From: JAUIET01 sp039111475
Lineage (GTDB): Bacteria > Pseudomonadota > Gammaproteobacteria > Pseudomonadales > JAUIET01
Assembly: GCA_039111475.1 (NCBI GenBank)
Contig: JBCCIP010000019.1
Coordinates: forward strand, 1 to 64,000
Length of the DNA stretch: 64,000 bases
Direction: 5' to 3'
Shown: in pieces, positions 8,354 to 16,808 of the stretch
Position numbering within the stretch: position 1 is the stretch's first letter
Layout: every line of letters starts with the position of its first letter
The notes under the pieces: model-generated
What the model was told of the DNA's origin: nothing
Seen by the model: the letters and a program-made list of their open reading frames with translations, nothing else
The model's database searches: none
Translations under genes and position numbers: made by a program

Positions 8354-9883
8354 ATGATGAAAAATAAACGTGCAGGTCGCGGAAAACGCTTGTCCAATCG
8401 CGCAGGCAAAGCGTTGGAACAGCTGCCGTGGCAGACGCTCAGTAATCCTTACGCTCCAGCCACCATATTGGGTGAGGAACAACTGGAGCAGGTTCATCAA
8501 GCGTCGCTGGAAATTCTCGAACAACAGGGTCTTGTTTTTCTTCTGGAAGATGCCAGGGCTTTGTTGGCCGAAGCCGGTGCGGACGTAGATGAGGCTAAAA
8601 AACTGGTCAAATTCGATCGTGACCTGGTCTTATCAAATGTCGCCAAAGCGCCAGCGTCTTTTACCTTGCATGCCCGCAACCCAGCGCATCATCTAACTAT
8701 TGGTGGTAACCATCTCGCCATATGCTCTGTTGCCAGCGCACCCAATTGTTCCGACCTTGATGGTGGACGACGTACAGGGAACCATGCGGACTTTCGAAAT
8801 TTTATTCGCCTCGGGCAAAGTCTGAATATCATGCACATGTTCGGCGGCTATCCGGTAGAGCCGATAGATTTGTACCCTGATAGTCGGCACCTGGATTGTG
8901 TTTACGATTTTCTGACCTTGTCAGACAAAGCCTATGTGATCTACTCACTTGGCCAACAACGAAATATCGATGCGCTTGAAATGACACGCATAGGGTATGG
9001 ATTGTCAGACGCAGAGTTTGACAGAACGCCATGCCTAAGCACAATTATCAATGCCAATTCGCCGCTAACGTATGATGAACCCATGCTGCGAGGCATTATT
9101 GAAATGGCGCGTCGCAATCAGGTATCTGTGATTACTCCTTTCACGCTTGCGGGTGCTATGGCACCGGTCACCATTGCCGGTGCACTGGCTCAACAGAATG
9201 CGGAAGCGCTTGCGGGCATTGCGTTTTCGCAAATAATCAGGCCGGGTTCGCCAGTAGTCTATGGCGGATTTACGTCCAATGTCGATATGAAATCTGGCGC
9301 GCCAGCGTTCGGCACACCGGAATACATGCTTGCTGCAACAGCCGGTGGTCAACTTGCCAGGCGTTATGGCTTGCCATATCGATCTTCCAATGTAAATGCA
9401 GCAAACTCGGTAGATGCACAGGCCGCATACGAATCCGTGTTTTCGCTCTGGGGTGCCGTCAACGGGCACTGCAACATGCTAATGCACGGCTTAGGCTGGC
9501 TGGAAGGTGGTTTGTGTGCCTCATTTGAGAAAATGATCCTGGACGCCGACCTGCTGCAAATGGTGGCCTGCTATCTGCGCGGTATCGACATCAACCAAGA
9601 CACTCTGGCCTTGGGTGCCATCAAAGAAGTGGGCAGTGGTGGGCACTTCTTTGGTACTGAGCATACGCAGGCAAGATATGAACAAGCATTTTATGCGCCT
9701 ATGATCAGCGACTGGCGCAATTTTGAGTCATGGCTGGAGATGGGCAGTCCACAAGCCCATGAAAAAGCAAATGCCCTTTACAAGCAAGCGCTGGAGCAGT
9801 ATCGACCGCCGCCGATGGACGCCGCCATAAAGGAAGAGCTTGAGAGCTATGTGGCCAATGGTAAACTGACATTGAAATCTTGA
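8354..9883 (+). CDS. MttB-superfamily (COG5598) methyltransferase, non-pyrrolysine, copy 2
   Basis: A 509-aa paralogue of the protein at 912, sharing its architecture: basic N-terminus, GGYPVEP, INANSPLTYDEP, TLAGAMAPVTIAG, SGAPAFGTPEY, DAQAAYES and GWLEGG. Overall divergence is considerable, so the two copies probably differ in substrate. No amber codon interrupts it, so no pyrrolysine is needed. Tandem ATGs at 8354 and 8357 follow a GGGAGG ribosome site at 8342-8347, and either could start it. It lies in an operon with the DAO oxidase before it and the SAM methyltransferase after it. As with copy 1, no corrinoid partner is encoded nearby. Confidence 0.88.
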   Translation: MMKNKRAGRGKRLSNRAGKALEQLPWQTLSNPYAPATILGEEQLEQVHQASLEILEQQGLVFLLEDARALLAEAGADVDEAKKLVKFDRDLVLSNVAKAPASFTLHARNPAHHLTIGGNHLAICSVASAPNCSDLDGGRRTGNHADFRNFIRLGQSLNIMHMFGGYPVEPIDLYPDSRHLDCVYDFLTLSDKAYVIYSLGQQRNIDALEMTRIGYGLSDAEFDRTPCLSTIINANSPLTYDEPMLRGIIEMARRNQVSVITPFTLAGAMAPVTIAGALAQQNAEALAGIAFSQIIRPGSPVVYGGFTSNVDMKSGAPAFGTPEYMLAATAGGQLARRYGLPYRSSNVNAANSVDAQAAYESVFSLWGAVNGHCNMLMHGLGWLEGGLCASFEKMILDADLLQMVACYLRGIDINQDTLALGAIKEVGSGGHFFGTEHTQARYEQAFYAPMISDWRNFESWLEMGSPQAHEKANALYKQALEQYRPPPMDAAIKEELESYVANGKLTLKS

Positions 9884-9927
9884 GATTGGCAAGCCCTGCG
9901 AGCAGCACAAAACCAGCAACAAATACT

Positions 9928-10623
9928 ATGAATTCGATAACGAGCAACACTCAGATTTTAACTGAATTGCTATCACTTCAGGGCGCAAGCGTGCTTGATA
10001 TTGGTTCAGGTGATGGCGCCATGGTGCGTTTTATGACGGAGGCGGGTGCGACAGTGGTTGGCCTTGAATGCGGCCTTGAACAACTTGCTCAGGCAAGCTC
10101 GATACCGGTTGTGGGTAGCGAACGATACATGCAGGGAGTAGGGCAGGCATTGCCATTTGAGAATGCGGTTTTTGACGCGGCTACATTTTTTATGTCGTTA
10201 CACCATGTACCAGAAGGCGATATGCCTATTGCACTGCAGGAGGCTGCACGGGTCGTCAAAGACAATGGTTTTGTTTACGTGGCCGAACCGTTGGCAAGAG
10301 GGAGTGGTTTCGAGGTGCATGCACCGATAGATGATGAAACACATGTGCGGCAAAAAGCAGTAGAAGCAATGCAGTCTGCGACTGAGCATGGTCTTACTCA
10401 AACCCAAGAGATTTATTACGACACACGCTATAGTTATACAGATTTTGCGCAATACAAAGATCAACTCATTCGCATAGATCCATCTCGCGCCAAGCCTATT
10501 TCGGCGATGGAAAATGAACTCATGACGTTGTTTACTACCTTAGGCGCGCCTTGTGAGCAGGGGGTGGAGTTTGAGCAACCTATGCGTGTGAATATATTTC
10601 GCAAGTTACAATGTGGTGTCTAA
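9928..10623 (+). CDS. Class I SAM-dependent methyltransferase (Methyltransf_11 type)
   Basis: About 231 aa with SAM-binding motif I VLDIGSGDGAMV near the N-terminus, acidic loop motif VVGLECG, and FDAATFFMSLHHVPEGD as the post-motif that usually precedes product release. It is the last gene of the oxidase/mttB2 group and may act on an intermediate of that pathway, but the substrate is unknown. The start is uncertain. ATG 9928 gives a compact protein, while an in-frame TTG at 9880 overlaps the mttB2 stop and would add 16 residues. Neither has a convincing ribosome site. Its 3' end overlaps the convergent frameshifted gene by 4 bases. Confidence 0.8.
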   Translation: MNSITSNTQILTELLSLQGASVLDIGSGDGAMVRFMTEAGATVVGLECGLEQLAQASSIPVVGSERYMQGVGQALPFENAVFDAATFFMSLHHVPEGDMPIALQEAARVVKDNGFVYVAEPLARGSGFEVHAPIDDETHVRQKAVEAMQSATEHGLTQTQEIYYDTRYSYTDFAQYKDQLIRIDPSRAKPISAMENELMTLFTTLGAPCEQGVEFEQPMRVNIFRKLQCGV

Positions 10624-11100
10624 ACGAAAGCCGAACGAATCAACCTCGCAAATTGCATAGCAGCACCGGCAATGTTGAACGTTAGTGCCGCAAGCAGTGG
10701 TGCAAATTCTTGCCACATAAAGATATTCGCTATTTGCAGTACTATCAGACAAATAAAAATCAAAGATACTATTGTGTTGGCGATTCGATCAACGTCGCCA
10801 TGCGCATCCTGATCTATTTGTATCTGCCGTCTGGAGGAATAAAGAGAGAACGCCATAAACGCAGCCCATATCACGCCGGTTACTACCCAGGCGACGCCAG
10901 GCGATTCCAGGCTATGGAATAGAATCAGGCTTAACAGGCTAAAACCTCCAGCTGTTAAACTGGCCTCCAACAAGAATCCCAGTCTCAGCCGATCGCCCGG
11001 TGCCGTCCTTGCGACTGCCGAACACAACCACCACACCCGTAAATCCTGCCAGCGCAACCGCTATTTCAGCAATTCCAATGAGCAACTCTGAATAGTCCAT
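10620..11100 (-). pseudogene. Small integral membrane protein gene with a frameshift
   Basis: An excellent ribosome site (AAGGAG, 6-base spacing) precedes ATG at 11098-11100. Translation begins MDYSELLIGIAEIAVALAGF and reads well to about base 11005, then runs into a stop. A second frame, open to 10620, resumes with PGDRLRLGFLLEASLTAGGF and three more hydrophobic helices, ending near AAMQFARLIRSAFV. Joined, the two make a protein of about 159 aa with about four membrane segments, resembling uncharacterised small membrane proteins. One extra base, or two missing, around 11000-11010 explains the break. It is either a recent inactivation or a sequence error. No function is known. Confidence 0.7.
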
Positions 11101-11165
11101 AGCTAACTCCTTTTTATTCTTGTGGTAATCCTAACATCTGATGCGGTTGTGCTGACGTAATCGTC

Positions 11166-11974
11166 TCAGCGCAATTCTTGCAGTAGAGCGCTCCAAGGCA
11201 AAATAAGGTGATACTTACTGTCGGTTGCCGTAAAGCCAAGATCTAGTAAAGATTGTTGTAATCCTGGCCCATGCATCGCACCCCAGGGAATGACGACATT
11301 ATCGTAGTTATCACCTGCTATTTGAAATGACTCTATAACACGTTCATTCCTTGCGTAAAGAACACATCCCAGACTTGCTTTGGGATGGGGTTTGAGAGCT
11401 GATCAAAGACATAGCGCCAGTCGAGATCGCTCACATCGCCGGCCGTGAATTTTTTGAGCAGACCAAGATTCAGCGTGACCCACTCTTGAGTCTGCGGTGA
11501 CATGTCTTGAAGATACACATCCGCATTGACGATATCCACTCCTGTGCTGCCCAAGGCGTCAAACACACTTGCTACGCGATATGCACCGTCAATAATACAA
11601 AGGCTTGGTTGCTCCATCACACTGCGCGTCGCACGTAATGTTGTTTGAGCGGCGCATCGGTAATTGGTTCTCCTAGGTCTTTGCCTGTCGCTGATACCTT
11701 CCTCAAGAATTAATGATCGAGGTTTTGAAAACGAACGATACAACTTGTCGTAACTGGCTGTCGCGCCAAAATGCATCATGCCAATAAGGCGCACATTGGG
11801 ATGGCCGTCTTGCTGCAGTTGCGTTTCCCGGGTGTGTACGCCACTGGGCGTAAATTTTATATATGAGTCACTGAGTTCGACAATCATCGAGAGCGCCGCG
11901 TAGGCGACATACGCAAGTATTATGCTCAGCCCAGTTGCTACCAGACTAAGCCCTAACAGAACTCCTCGTAGCAT
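11166..11974 (-). pseudogene. TraB/TIKI-like protein with three frame breaks
   Basis: The first frame starts at 11974 with one membrane helix and the motif VRLIGMMHFGA near residue 65, like the GxxH motif of the TraB/TIKI putative metallopeptidase family. At about 11685 the better reading moves to another frame (DLGEPITDAPLKQHYVRRAV), and at about 11625 it returns (MEQPSL). Near 11345 it shifts again and continues VIPWGAMHGPGLQQSLLDLG to a TGA at 11166-11168; GAMHGPGL is the expected C-terminal family motif. Reading only the first frame would end at 11333 and lose that motif. Family function is poorly known. The breaks mean either decay or indel errors. Confidence 0.72.
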
Positions 11975-11992
11975 GGACTGAGGGTTCTATAC

Positions 11993-13456
11993 TTAGCTAT
12001 CAATTCCGCCCATGCAAAGATATTTCATCTCCAGGTAATCCTCTATTCCGTACTTGCTGCCCTCTCGGCCACTACCTGATTCTTTAACACCACCAAACGG
12101 TGCGACTTCAGTGGAGATTATGCCTTCATTGATTCCGACTATCCCGTATTCAATACCTTCACTAACCCGCCAGATGCGACCAATGTCTCGTGCGTAAAAA
12201 TACGCGGCCAAACCAAACTCGGTATCGTTAGCCATGGCGATTGCTTCGTCTTCGGTTTTGAAACGAAACAAGGGAGCGACGGGGCCAAAAATTTCCTCGC
12301 GAAAAACGCGCATGTCGTCACTGACATTACTCAGAATAGTGGGCTGAACGTAGCCGGGTCCTAACTCGGAACGCTCCCCACCAATCACTAGTTTCGCGCC
12401 TTTATCTACGGCATCATCAATGAATGCGTAGATGTCATTGGCTGCTTTCTCATCAATAACCGGGCCGATATTTACGCCATCAACGGTTCCGTCACCCATT
12501 TGAAACTGCGCGACCGCCGCTTCCAGTTTGGCAGCAAACTCATCAAACACTCCGTCTTGAACCAAGAGACGGTTGGCGCACACGCAGGTTTGACCGGCAT
12601 TACGATATTTTGAAGCAATTGCACCTTGCACTGCCGCATCAAGATCTGCGTCATCAAACACAATGAACGGCGCGTTCCCGCCCAACTCCATCGAGGTTCG
12701 TTTCACCGTTGCGGCGCATTCCGCCATTAACTGCTTGCCAACTGGTGTAGAGCCCGTGAAGGTGACCTTGCGAATGGTAGGGTTGCCGGTCAGCTCCGCA
12801 CCAATTTCGCTGGTGCGACCTGTGACAATATTAATCACTCCCGCTGGAAAACCGGCACGTTCGGCAAGAACACCGATTGCATAGGCAGAAAGCGGAGTGG
12901 CATTGGCCGGCTTACACACCACGGTGCAGCCACTGGCCAACGCCGGACCAATTTTTCGACCTAGCATCGCGCTAGGGAAATTCCAGGGAGTGATAGAAGC
13001 AACAACACCAATTGGCTGCTTAATAACGACAATTCGTTTGTCATTACCGTGCGCCGGAATAGTGTCGCCATAGACGCGCTTGGCTTCCTCGCCAAACCAT
13101 TCCAGAAAACTGGCACTGTAGGCAATTTCACCGCGAGCCTCAGCCAGAGGCTTACCTTGCTCCGCGGTCAGGATTTGCGCGAGGTCTTCCTGGTTTTCCA
13201 TCATCAAATCAAACAGCGTACGCAGCAAACCGGCTCGATGCTTCGCGGTCGTTGCCCGCCACTCCACCATGGCCGCGTCGGCAAAGGCTATTGCACGCCG
13301 AGTCTCATTCGTACCGCATTTAGCGACCTCAGCCACCACGTCGCCAGTGGCAGGGTTGATCACTGCCAGAGTTTCACCATTATCAGCATTCACCCATTCG
13401 CCATTGATGAGTGACTCACCGCGCAGTAGGGAAGGGTCTTTGAGTTGCAGAGCCAT
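11993..13456 (-). CDS. gabD: NAD(P)-dependent aldehyde dehydrogenase, succinate-semialdehyde dehydrogenase type
   Basis: A 487-aa ALDH that oxidises an aldehyde to an acid. The general base lies in MELGGNAP and the catalytic cysteine in NAGQTCVCANR. ITPWNFP, TFTGSTPVGK and EEIFGPVAP are intact. NAGQTCVCANRLLVQDGVFD and the overall length resemble GabD, which converts succinate semialdehyde to succinate, but substrate specificity in this family is hard to predict. The start is ATG at 13456 behind AGGAG. An in-frame extension to 13552 would add 32 residues unlike the family and is rejected. The gene is divergent from the Fur-box small genes. Confidence 0.85.
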   Translation of the reverse strand: MALQLKDPSLLRGESLINGEWVNADNGETLAVINPATGDVVAEVAKCGTNETRRAIAFADAAMVEWRATTAKHRAGLLRTLFDLMMENQEDLAQILTAEQGKPLAEARGEIAYSASFLEWFGEEAKRVYGDTIPAHGNDKRIVVIKQPIGVVASITPWNFPSAMLGRKIGPALASGCTVVCKPANATPLSAYAIGVLAERAGFPAGVINIVTGRTSEIGAELTGNPTIRKVTFTGSTPVGKQLMAECAATVKRTSMELGGNAPFIVFDDADLDAAVQGAIASKYRNAGQTCVCANRLLVQDGVFDEFAAKLEAAVAQFQMGDGTVDGVNIGPVIDEKAANDIYAFIDDAVDKGAKLVIGGERSELGPGYVQPTILSNVSDDMRVFREEIFGPVAPLFRFKTEDEAIAMANDTEFGLAAYFYARDIGRIWRVSEGIEYGIVGINEGIISTEVAPFGGVKESGSGREGSKYGIEDYLEMKYLCMGGIDS

Positions 13457-13579
13457 AGAGCCAGTCTCCTGTGGAAGTGTGTTTGGCGGCGCAGTATACA
13501 GCGCCTGCGCGGCCGAATCGAACCAGGATTCGAACGCTTCCAAAAAGCGCAAAGTGGACCAAAATCTCGTTTTTTCTTA

Positions 13580-13598
13580 AATGAGAATGATTATCATT
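13580..13598. promoter_or_regulatory. Fur box
   Basis: TGAGAAT-G-ATTATCA at 13582-13596 matches the Fur 7-1-7 inverted repeat TGATAAT-N-ATTATCA at 14 of 15 positions. It lies 85 bases upstream of the small gene at 13683 and 124 bases from the aldehyde dehydrogenase start, so iron repression of either is possible. The 13683 side is the more natural target. Confidence 0.75.
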
Positions 13599-13682
13599 TA
13601 CATGCCAACAAGAATCGCCTAGTATCCGTTGGAAGCTGTGATTTTCGTCTAACTTGCCAAGCTGAACTGAGGAGTACTTAGA

Positions 13683-14102
13683 ATGCAACAAGCCCGATTC
13701 ATCTGTGAGCGCCATCGCCAATGGCTTTTGGCAGACGTCAATCGAGCCGCATTACATTGGCGTAGTTGGATTGATCTCGCCTTGGCAGAAAACTCCGGGA
13801 TTTCGTCAAAAGCCCGTTTACTTCGCGCCGGCTGCGCCTGGGATCTTGCCGGTGAATTATTGCAGAAGAATGTGCCCTGCAATAAATCTGCGTTGGAATG
13901 GTATACGCTCTCCTGTATGCAGCTTGTGCGCTTATTGTTGGCAGAGGGGCGCGATGACGTGGCAGGCAACATTGCTGAGGTCAGCACCGCAAAACTCGCA
14001 ACGCTAGCTGCGAACCCTCATTACCAGAGCGGCGCAGTATTCTGCCTTAAAGCGATCCAGTTACAGCAAGCCGCATCACATGCTTCAGCAAGTTTGCATT
14101 GA
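13683..14102 (+). CDS. Unknown small helical protein downstream of a Fur box
   Basis: 139 aa, ATG behind GAGGAG with good spacing. There is no signal peptide or membrane segment. The sequence is rich in Trp, Leu, Ala and Cys and is probably all-helical, with spacing a little like tetratricopeptide helices (WRSWIDLALAE, ARLLRAGCAWDLAGELL, CMQLVRLLLAEGRDDVAGNIAE). I do not recognise the family. The preceding Fur box suggests expression under iron limitation. It is followed, 16 bases on, by another small unknown gene in the same direction. It is likely a real gene given the ribosome site and upstream operator. Confidence 0.6.
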   Translation: MQQARFICERHRQWLLADVNRAALHWRSWIDLALAENSGISSKARLLRAGCAWDLAGELLQKNVPCNKSALEWYTLSCMQLVRLLLAEGRDDVAGNIAEVSTAKLATLAANPHYQSGAVFCLKAIQLQQAASHASASLH

Positions 14103-14118
14103 GAAGAGGGCCGCTAGC

Positions 14119-14364
14119 GTGATTGTCGAAAAACGTCGCCCCAAGGAAGGGGTAGGGCTAGCTAGCCATGCCGCGACCCCTGCGTTGGCTAACGCTAGTG
14201 CCTCTTTAGTGTTCGCTATTGATGAGACTCTACTGCGAGAAATTATCGCCTGTACAAACGCAAATGTACTGTCATTAAAGCCTCAGAACAATCTGTCTAA
14301 GCAAGCTTTGCGAAAGAACTTGCTGTTGTCGGCCCTGGCCATGTGCAAGAATGAGACTCTCTGA
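14119..14364 (+). CDS. Unknown small protein, second gene of the Fur-box unit
   Basis: 81 aa from GTG at 14119, behind GAAGAGGG. The frame is also open upstream to an ATG at 14080, but that lies inside the previous gene. The product is basic at its N-terminus (VEKRRPKEG) and otherwise alanine- and leucine-rich, with no domain I recognise. It ends 9 bases before the convergent dinB stop. It may be co-transcribed with 13683 and so iron-regulated. Whether it is translated is uncertain. Confidence 0.4.
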   Translation: MIVEKRRPKEGVGLASHAATPALANASASLVFAIDETLLREIIACTNANVLSLKPQNNLSKQALRKNLLLSALAMCKNETL

Positions 14365-14373
14365 TTCGGCACG

Positions 14374-15612
14374 CTAGCCAGGTCGAGAAACTCTCTCCCC
14401 GTCGCGATAGTCCATAAAATCCAAATTAACGTCGTCATCGGCGATAGTGCCTTTTTGCGCGAGGTCTGTCGCCCGAACGACCACACCTTTGCCAAATCGG
14501 TCAGCCAACTGATCCACTATGGTTTCCAGTTTTCTGGCGCTTTGGCTGTCAAACAGATCAGGTTGCGCAGATTCTTTGCGCCAATCCAGGTCGTAGACTG
14601 TCATGCCGACCAGGCGGAATGGGCCCGGGTGGTCAAATTCGTCCAGTAATCGGCTTGCCGCCGCCAGAAAACACTCGGCGGTATCGCTGGCATGAGGTAA
14701 GCGGCTTTGTCGAGTGAGCATTTCGAAGCGGTTGGTTTTCAGTCGAACGCGAACACCTTTGGCAACGTATTGTTTACTGCGCACCCGGCGCGCTATGCGT
14801 TCTGCGGCGCGACGCAAATGAATTTCTATTTCTGCTTTCGCGCTGACGTCTTCGCTGAGTGTTCGGTCTGAACCGATGCTCTTTGCGGCTCTGCCGCGAC
14901 TGACCGGACGCTCATCAATGCCGTTGGCGAGTTTATAAAAATGCATACCAGAGGTACCCAGGCGACGGCGTAATTCGCTTTCCTGCATGATGGCAATGTC
15001 GCCAATGGTCTGCAGCCCAATCGCATTCAGCTTTGCATTGGTCACCTTACCCACACCCCATAATCGATTGACAGGCAGGGGGGCCAACCATTTCACTGCG
15101 TCTTCAGGCGGAATAACCGTCAGCCCGTTGGGCTTTTCATGGGCACTGGCCACCTTGGCCACGTACTTGGTGGCGGATACGCCAACAGAGATATGCAAGC
15201 CGGTTGCATCATAAACAGCATTCTTTATTTTTCGCCCCATGTCTCTCGGTGAGCCGAAAATATGCTCGGAACCTGACATGTCCAGAAAGGCTTCGTCCAG
15301 GGATATTGGTTCAATTGCTGCGGCAAAATCGCCAAACACATTCATTACTTGTTCGGATATTTCCTTATATCGTTCAAAGCGCGGCGCAACCATGATTGCG
15401 TGTGGGCAACGCCGTCGCGCCTCAACCACCGGCATAGCGCTACCGACACCATAGGGTCGTGCTTCGTAACTGGCGGTTAACACCACGCCGCGTTGGCGGT
15501 TTGGGCCTACAAGAATAGCTTTGCCGCGTAATTCGGGATCATCCAACTGTTCAACCGCCGCATAGAATGCGTCCATATCGGCGTGCACAATTATTCTGGG
15601 CCAGATGCTCAT
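14374..15612 (-). CDS. dinB: DNA polymerase IV
   Basis: A 412-aa Y-family translesion polymerase for copying damaged DNA. Catalytic acids are in ADMDAF (D12, D14) and SLDEAFLD (D106, E107). The helix-hairpin-helix region LWGVGKVTNAKL is near residue 184, and a beta-clamp-binding motif QPDLF is at 350-354. E. coli DinB ends shortly after its clamp motif (about 350 aa). Here about 58 residues follow, which is longer than usual. A perfect LexA operator lies 21 bases upstream of the start, so SOS induction is expected. Confidence 0.95.
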   Translation of the reverse strand: MSIWPRIIVHADMDAFYAAVEQLDDPELRGKAILVGPNRQRGVVLTASYEARPYGVGSAMPVVEARRRCPHAIMVAPRFERYKEISEQVMNVFGDFAAAIEPISLDEAFLDMSGSEHIFGSPRDMGRKIKNAVYDATGLHISVGVSATKYVAKVASAHEKPNGLTVIPPEDAVKWLAPLPVNRLWGVGKVTNAKLNAIGLQTIGDIAIMQESELRRRLGTSGMHFYKLANGIDERPVSRGRAAKSIGSDRTLSEDVSAKAEIEIHLRRAAERIARRVRSKQYVAKGVRVRLKTNRFEMLTRQSRLPHASDTAECFLAAASRLLDEFDHPGPFRLVGMTVYDLDWRKESAQPDLFDSQSARKLETIVDQLADRFGKGVVVRATDLAQKGTIADDDVNLDFMDYRDGERVSRPG

Positions 15613-15632
15613 GTGCTTAATGTAGCATTGGT

Positions 15633-15648
15633 CTGTATATAAATACAG
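15633..15648. promoter_or_regulatory. LexA (SOS) box of dinB
   Basis: CTGTATATAAATACAG is a perfect match to the gammaproteobacterial LexA consensus CTGT-N8-ACAG with the typical AT-rich centre. It is 21 bases upstream of the dinB ATG. Confidence 0.9.
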
Positions 15649-15672
15649 TATTCGGGAGAGCCGGCGACGTGC

Positions 15673-16764
15673 TCAAACAGCGGGAATATAGTCTTGGTCC
15701 AGCCCAAGATAGCTGGGACCAAATGCCTGCAAGCCCTTGACTGTTCTGAAGTGCGGTGGGGCTGGCAGCACCAGTATTGCCACCTTCATGCCCACCTCGC
15801 TATTTGGATTGGTCAAGGCTTCATTCATGTTCATATCCAACACACAAATGAGATCGGGAATGGTCGCCCGAAACTTACCATTGATGCTCGCCGTCATATT
15901 CTCATTTTTGAACTCAATCCTTGCAGTGTCTCCCTGATAGGAATCCACACCTATCACTTCGACAAAGCCCACTGTAAAACCGGATTCCACACTCGCATCG
16001 CAAGCGCCGATGACACCTTCAAACAAAAGCTTCCCGTTCGCGGAGTGGGCTAATTCCGTTGCGTCGTGCGTGTTTTCACTGCGCATAGTACGCATCATTG
16101 AGCCTAGTTGAGCGGCCATCGACAGGCTGCCGTGGTACAGCGCATGTGTCATCTCACCCAAGCTTGCGGCATGGTCAACCGCCACAATGTCGTCGCGGCT
16201 CACCATCGCAAAAGCGCGGGCGATATCTTCTGCGCGCAGGTCGTCGAAAATCTGTTCACACAAAAGCGTCTCACCGAACTCATTCGACAGAACCAGCGGC
16301 GAGGCAGGTAAACCGGCAAGATAATAAGTAGAGTGCGTAATCTCCGGTACTGCTCGGCCGGCGGCGTCGGCATCCAGCAGAACGCCATCAATCATCGCCG
16401 CGGCGAAGGCTGCCACCGCGGTATTTTCACCGCCTAGCTCGCACGCAACGGTGGCATCAAATTTGGTACCGGTATGCGCAGCCAGACGATTTATGGCGGT
16501 CACAATGGGTGCCTGGATGGGTTTTGGAAGACGTTGATACTGTTCACTTCGTTCGCTAGCTTGCGTGGCGCCTAACGCATACGGAGTGCATAGCATGGTT
16601 TCGGGGCCTAACTCGTCCGCAGACTCCATGCGAACAATCTTACCGCCTGCCAAAGCGGCGTCAATGTAGCGCATACCAACATCGACGTCCCCGCCGCCGC
16701 CTGTACCCATCAGAGCACAGCCATGCAACAGGTCGAGCAAACCGTCACGATTGAATTCTTTCAA
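15673..16764 (-). CDS. DUF917-family protein (hydantoinase/thiohydantoin-desulfurase-like)
   Basis: 363 aa with the DUF917 hallmark GCALMGTGGGGDVDVG (residues 15-30), then conserved-type segments VACELGGENTAVA and DADAAGRAVPEI. Some members of this family act on S-methyl-thiohydantoin or related cyclic amides, but most are uncharacterised, so no substrate can be named. It is the last gene of an apparent three-gene operon after ferredoxin and cytochrome P450, 44 bases behind the P450 stop. That position is unusual for the family and may mean it processes the P450 product or its inducer. Confidence 0.8.
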   Translation of the reverse strand: MKEFNRDGLLDLLHGCALMGTGGGGDVDVGMRYIDAALAGGKIVRMESADELGPETMLCTPYALGATQASERSEQYQRLPKPIQAPIVTAINRLAAHTGTKFDATVACELGGENTAVAAFAAAMIDGVLLDADAAGRAVPEITHSTYYLAGLPASPLVLSNEFGETLLCEQIFDDLRAEDIARAFAMVSRDDIVAVDHAASLGEMTHALYHGSLSMAAQLGSMMRTMRSENTHDATELAHSANGKLLFEGVIGACDASVESGFTVGFVEVIGVDSYQGDTARIEFKNENMTASINGKFRATIPDLICVLDMNMNEALTNPNSEVGMKVAILVLPAPPHFRTVKGLQAFGPSYLGLDQDYIPAV

Positions 16765-16808
16765 GAGTTACCAACCAAGAGGGTTTGCCTCAGGAAAGTA
16801 TTTTTCGC

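Noticed and set aside
912..9883. Pyrrolysine in MttB-like proteins
   Set aside because: Both reading frames are open with no internal amber codon, and no pyl genes are in the window.
13500..13540. tRNA-like TTCGAATCC signal on the minus strand
   Set aside because: No acceptor, D or anticodon arm can be folded around it.
13457..13552. N-terminal extension of the aldehyde dehydrogenase
   Set aside because: Residues do not resemble the family, and a good AGGAG site precedes ATG 13456.
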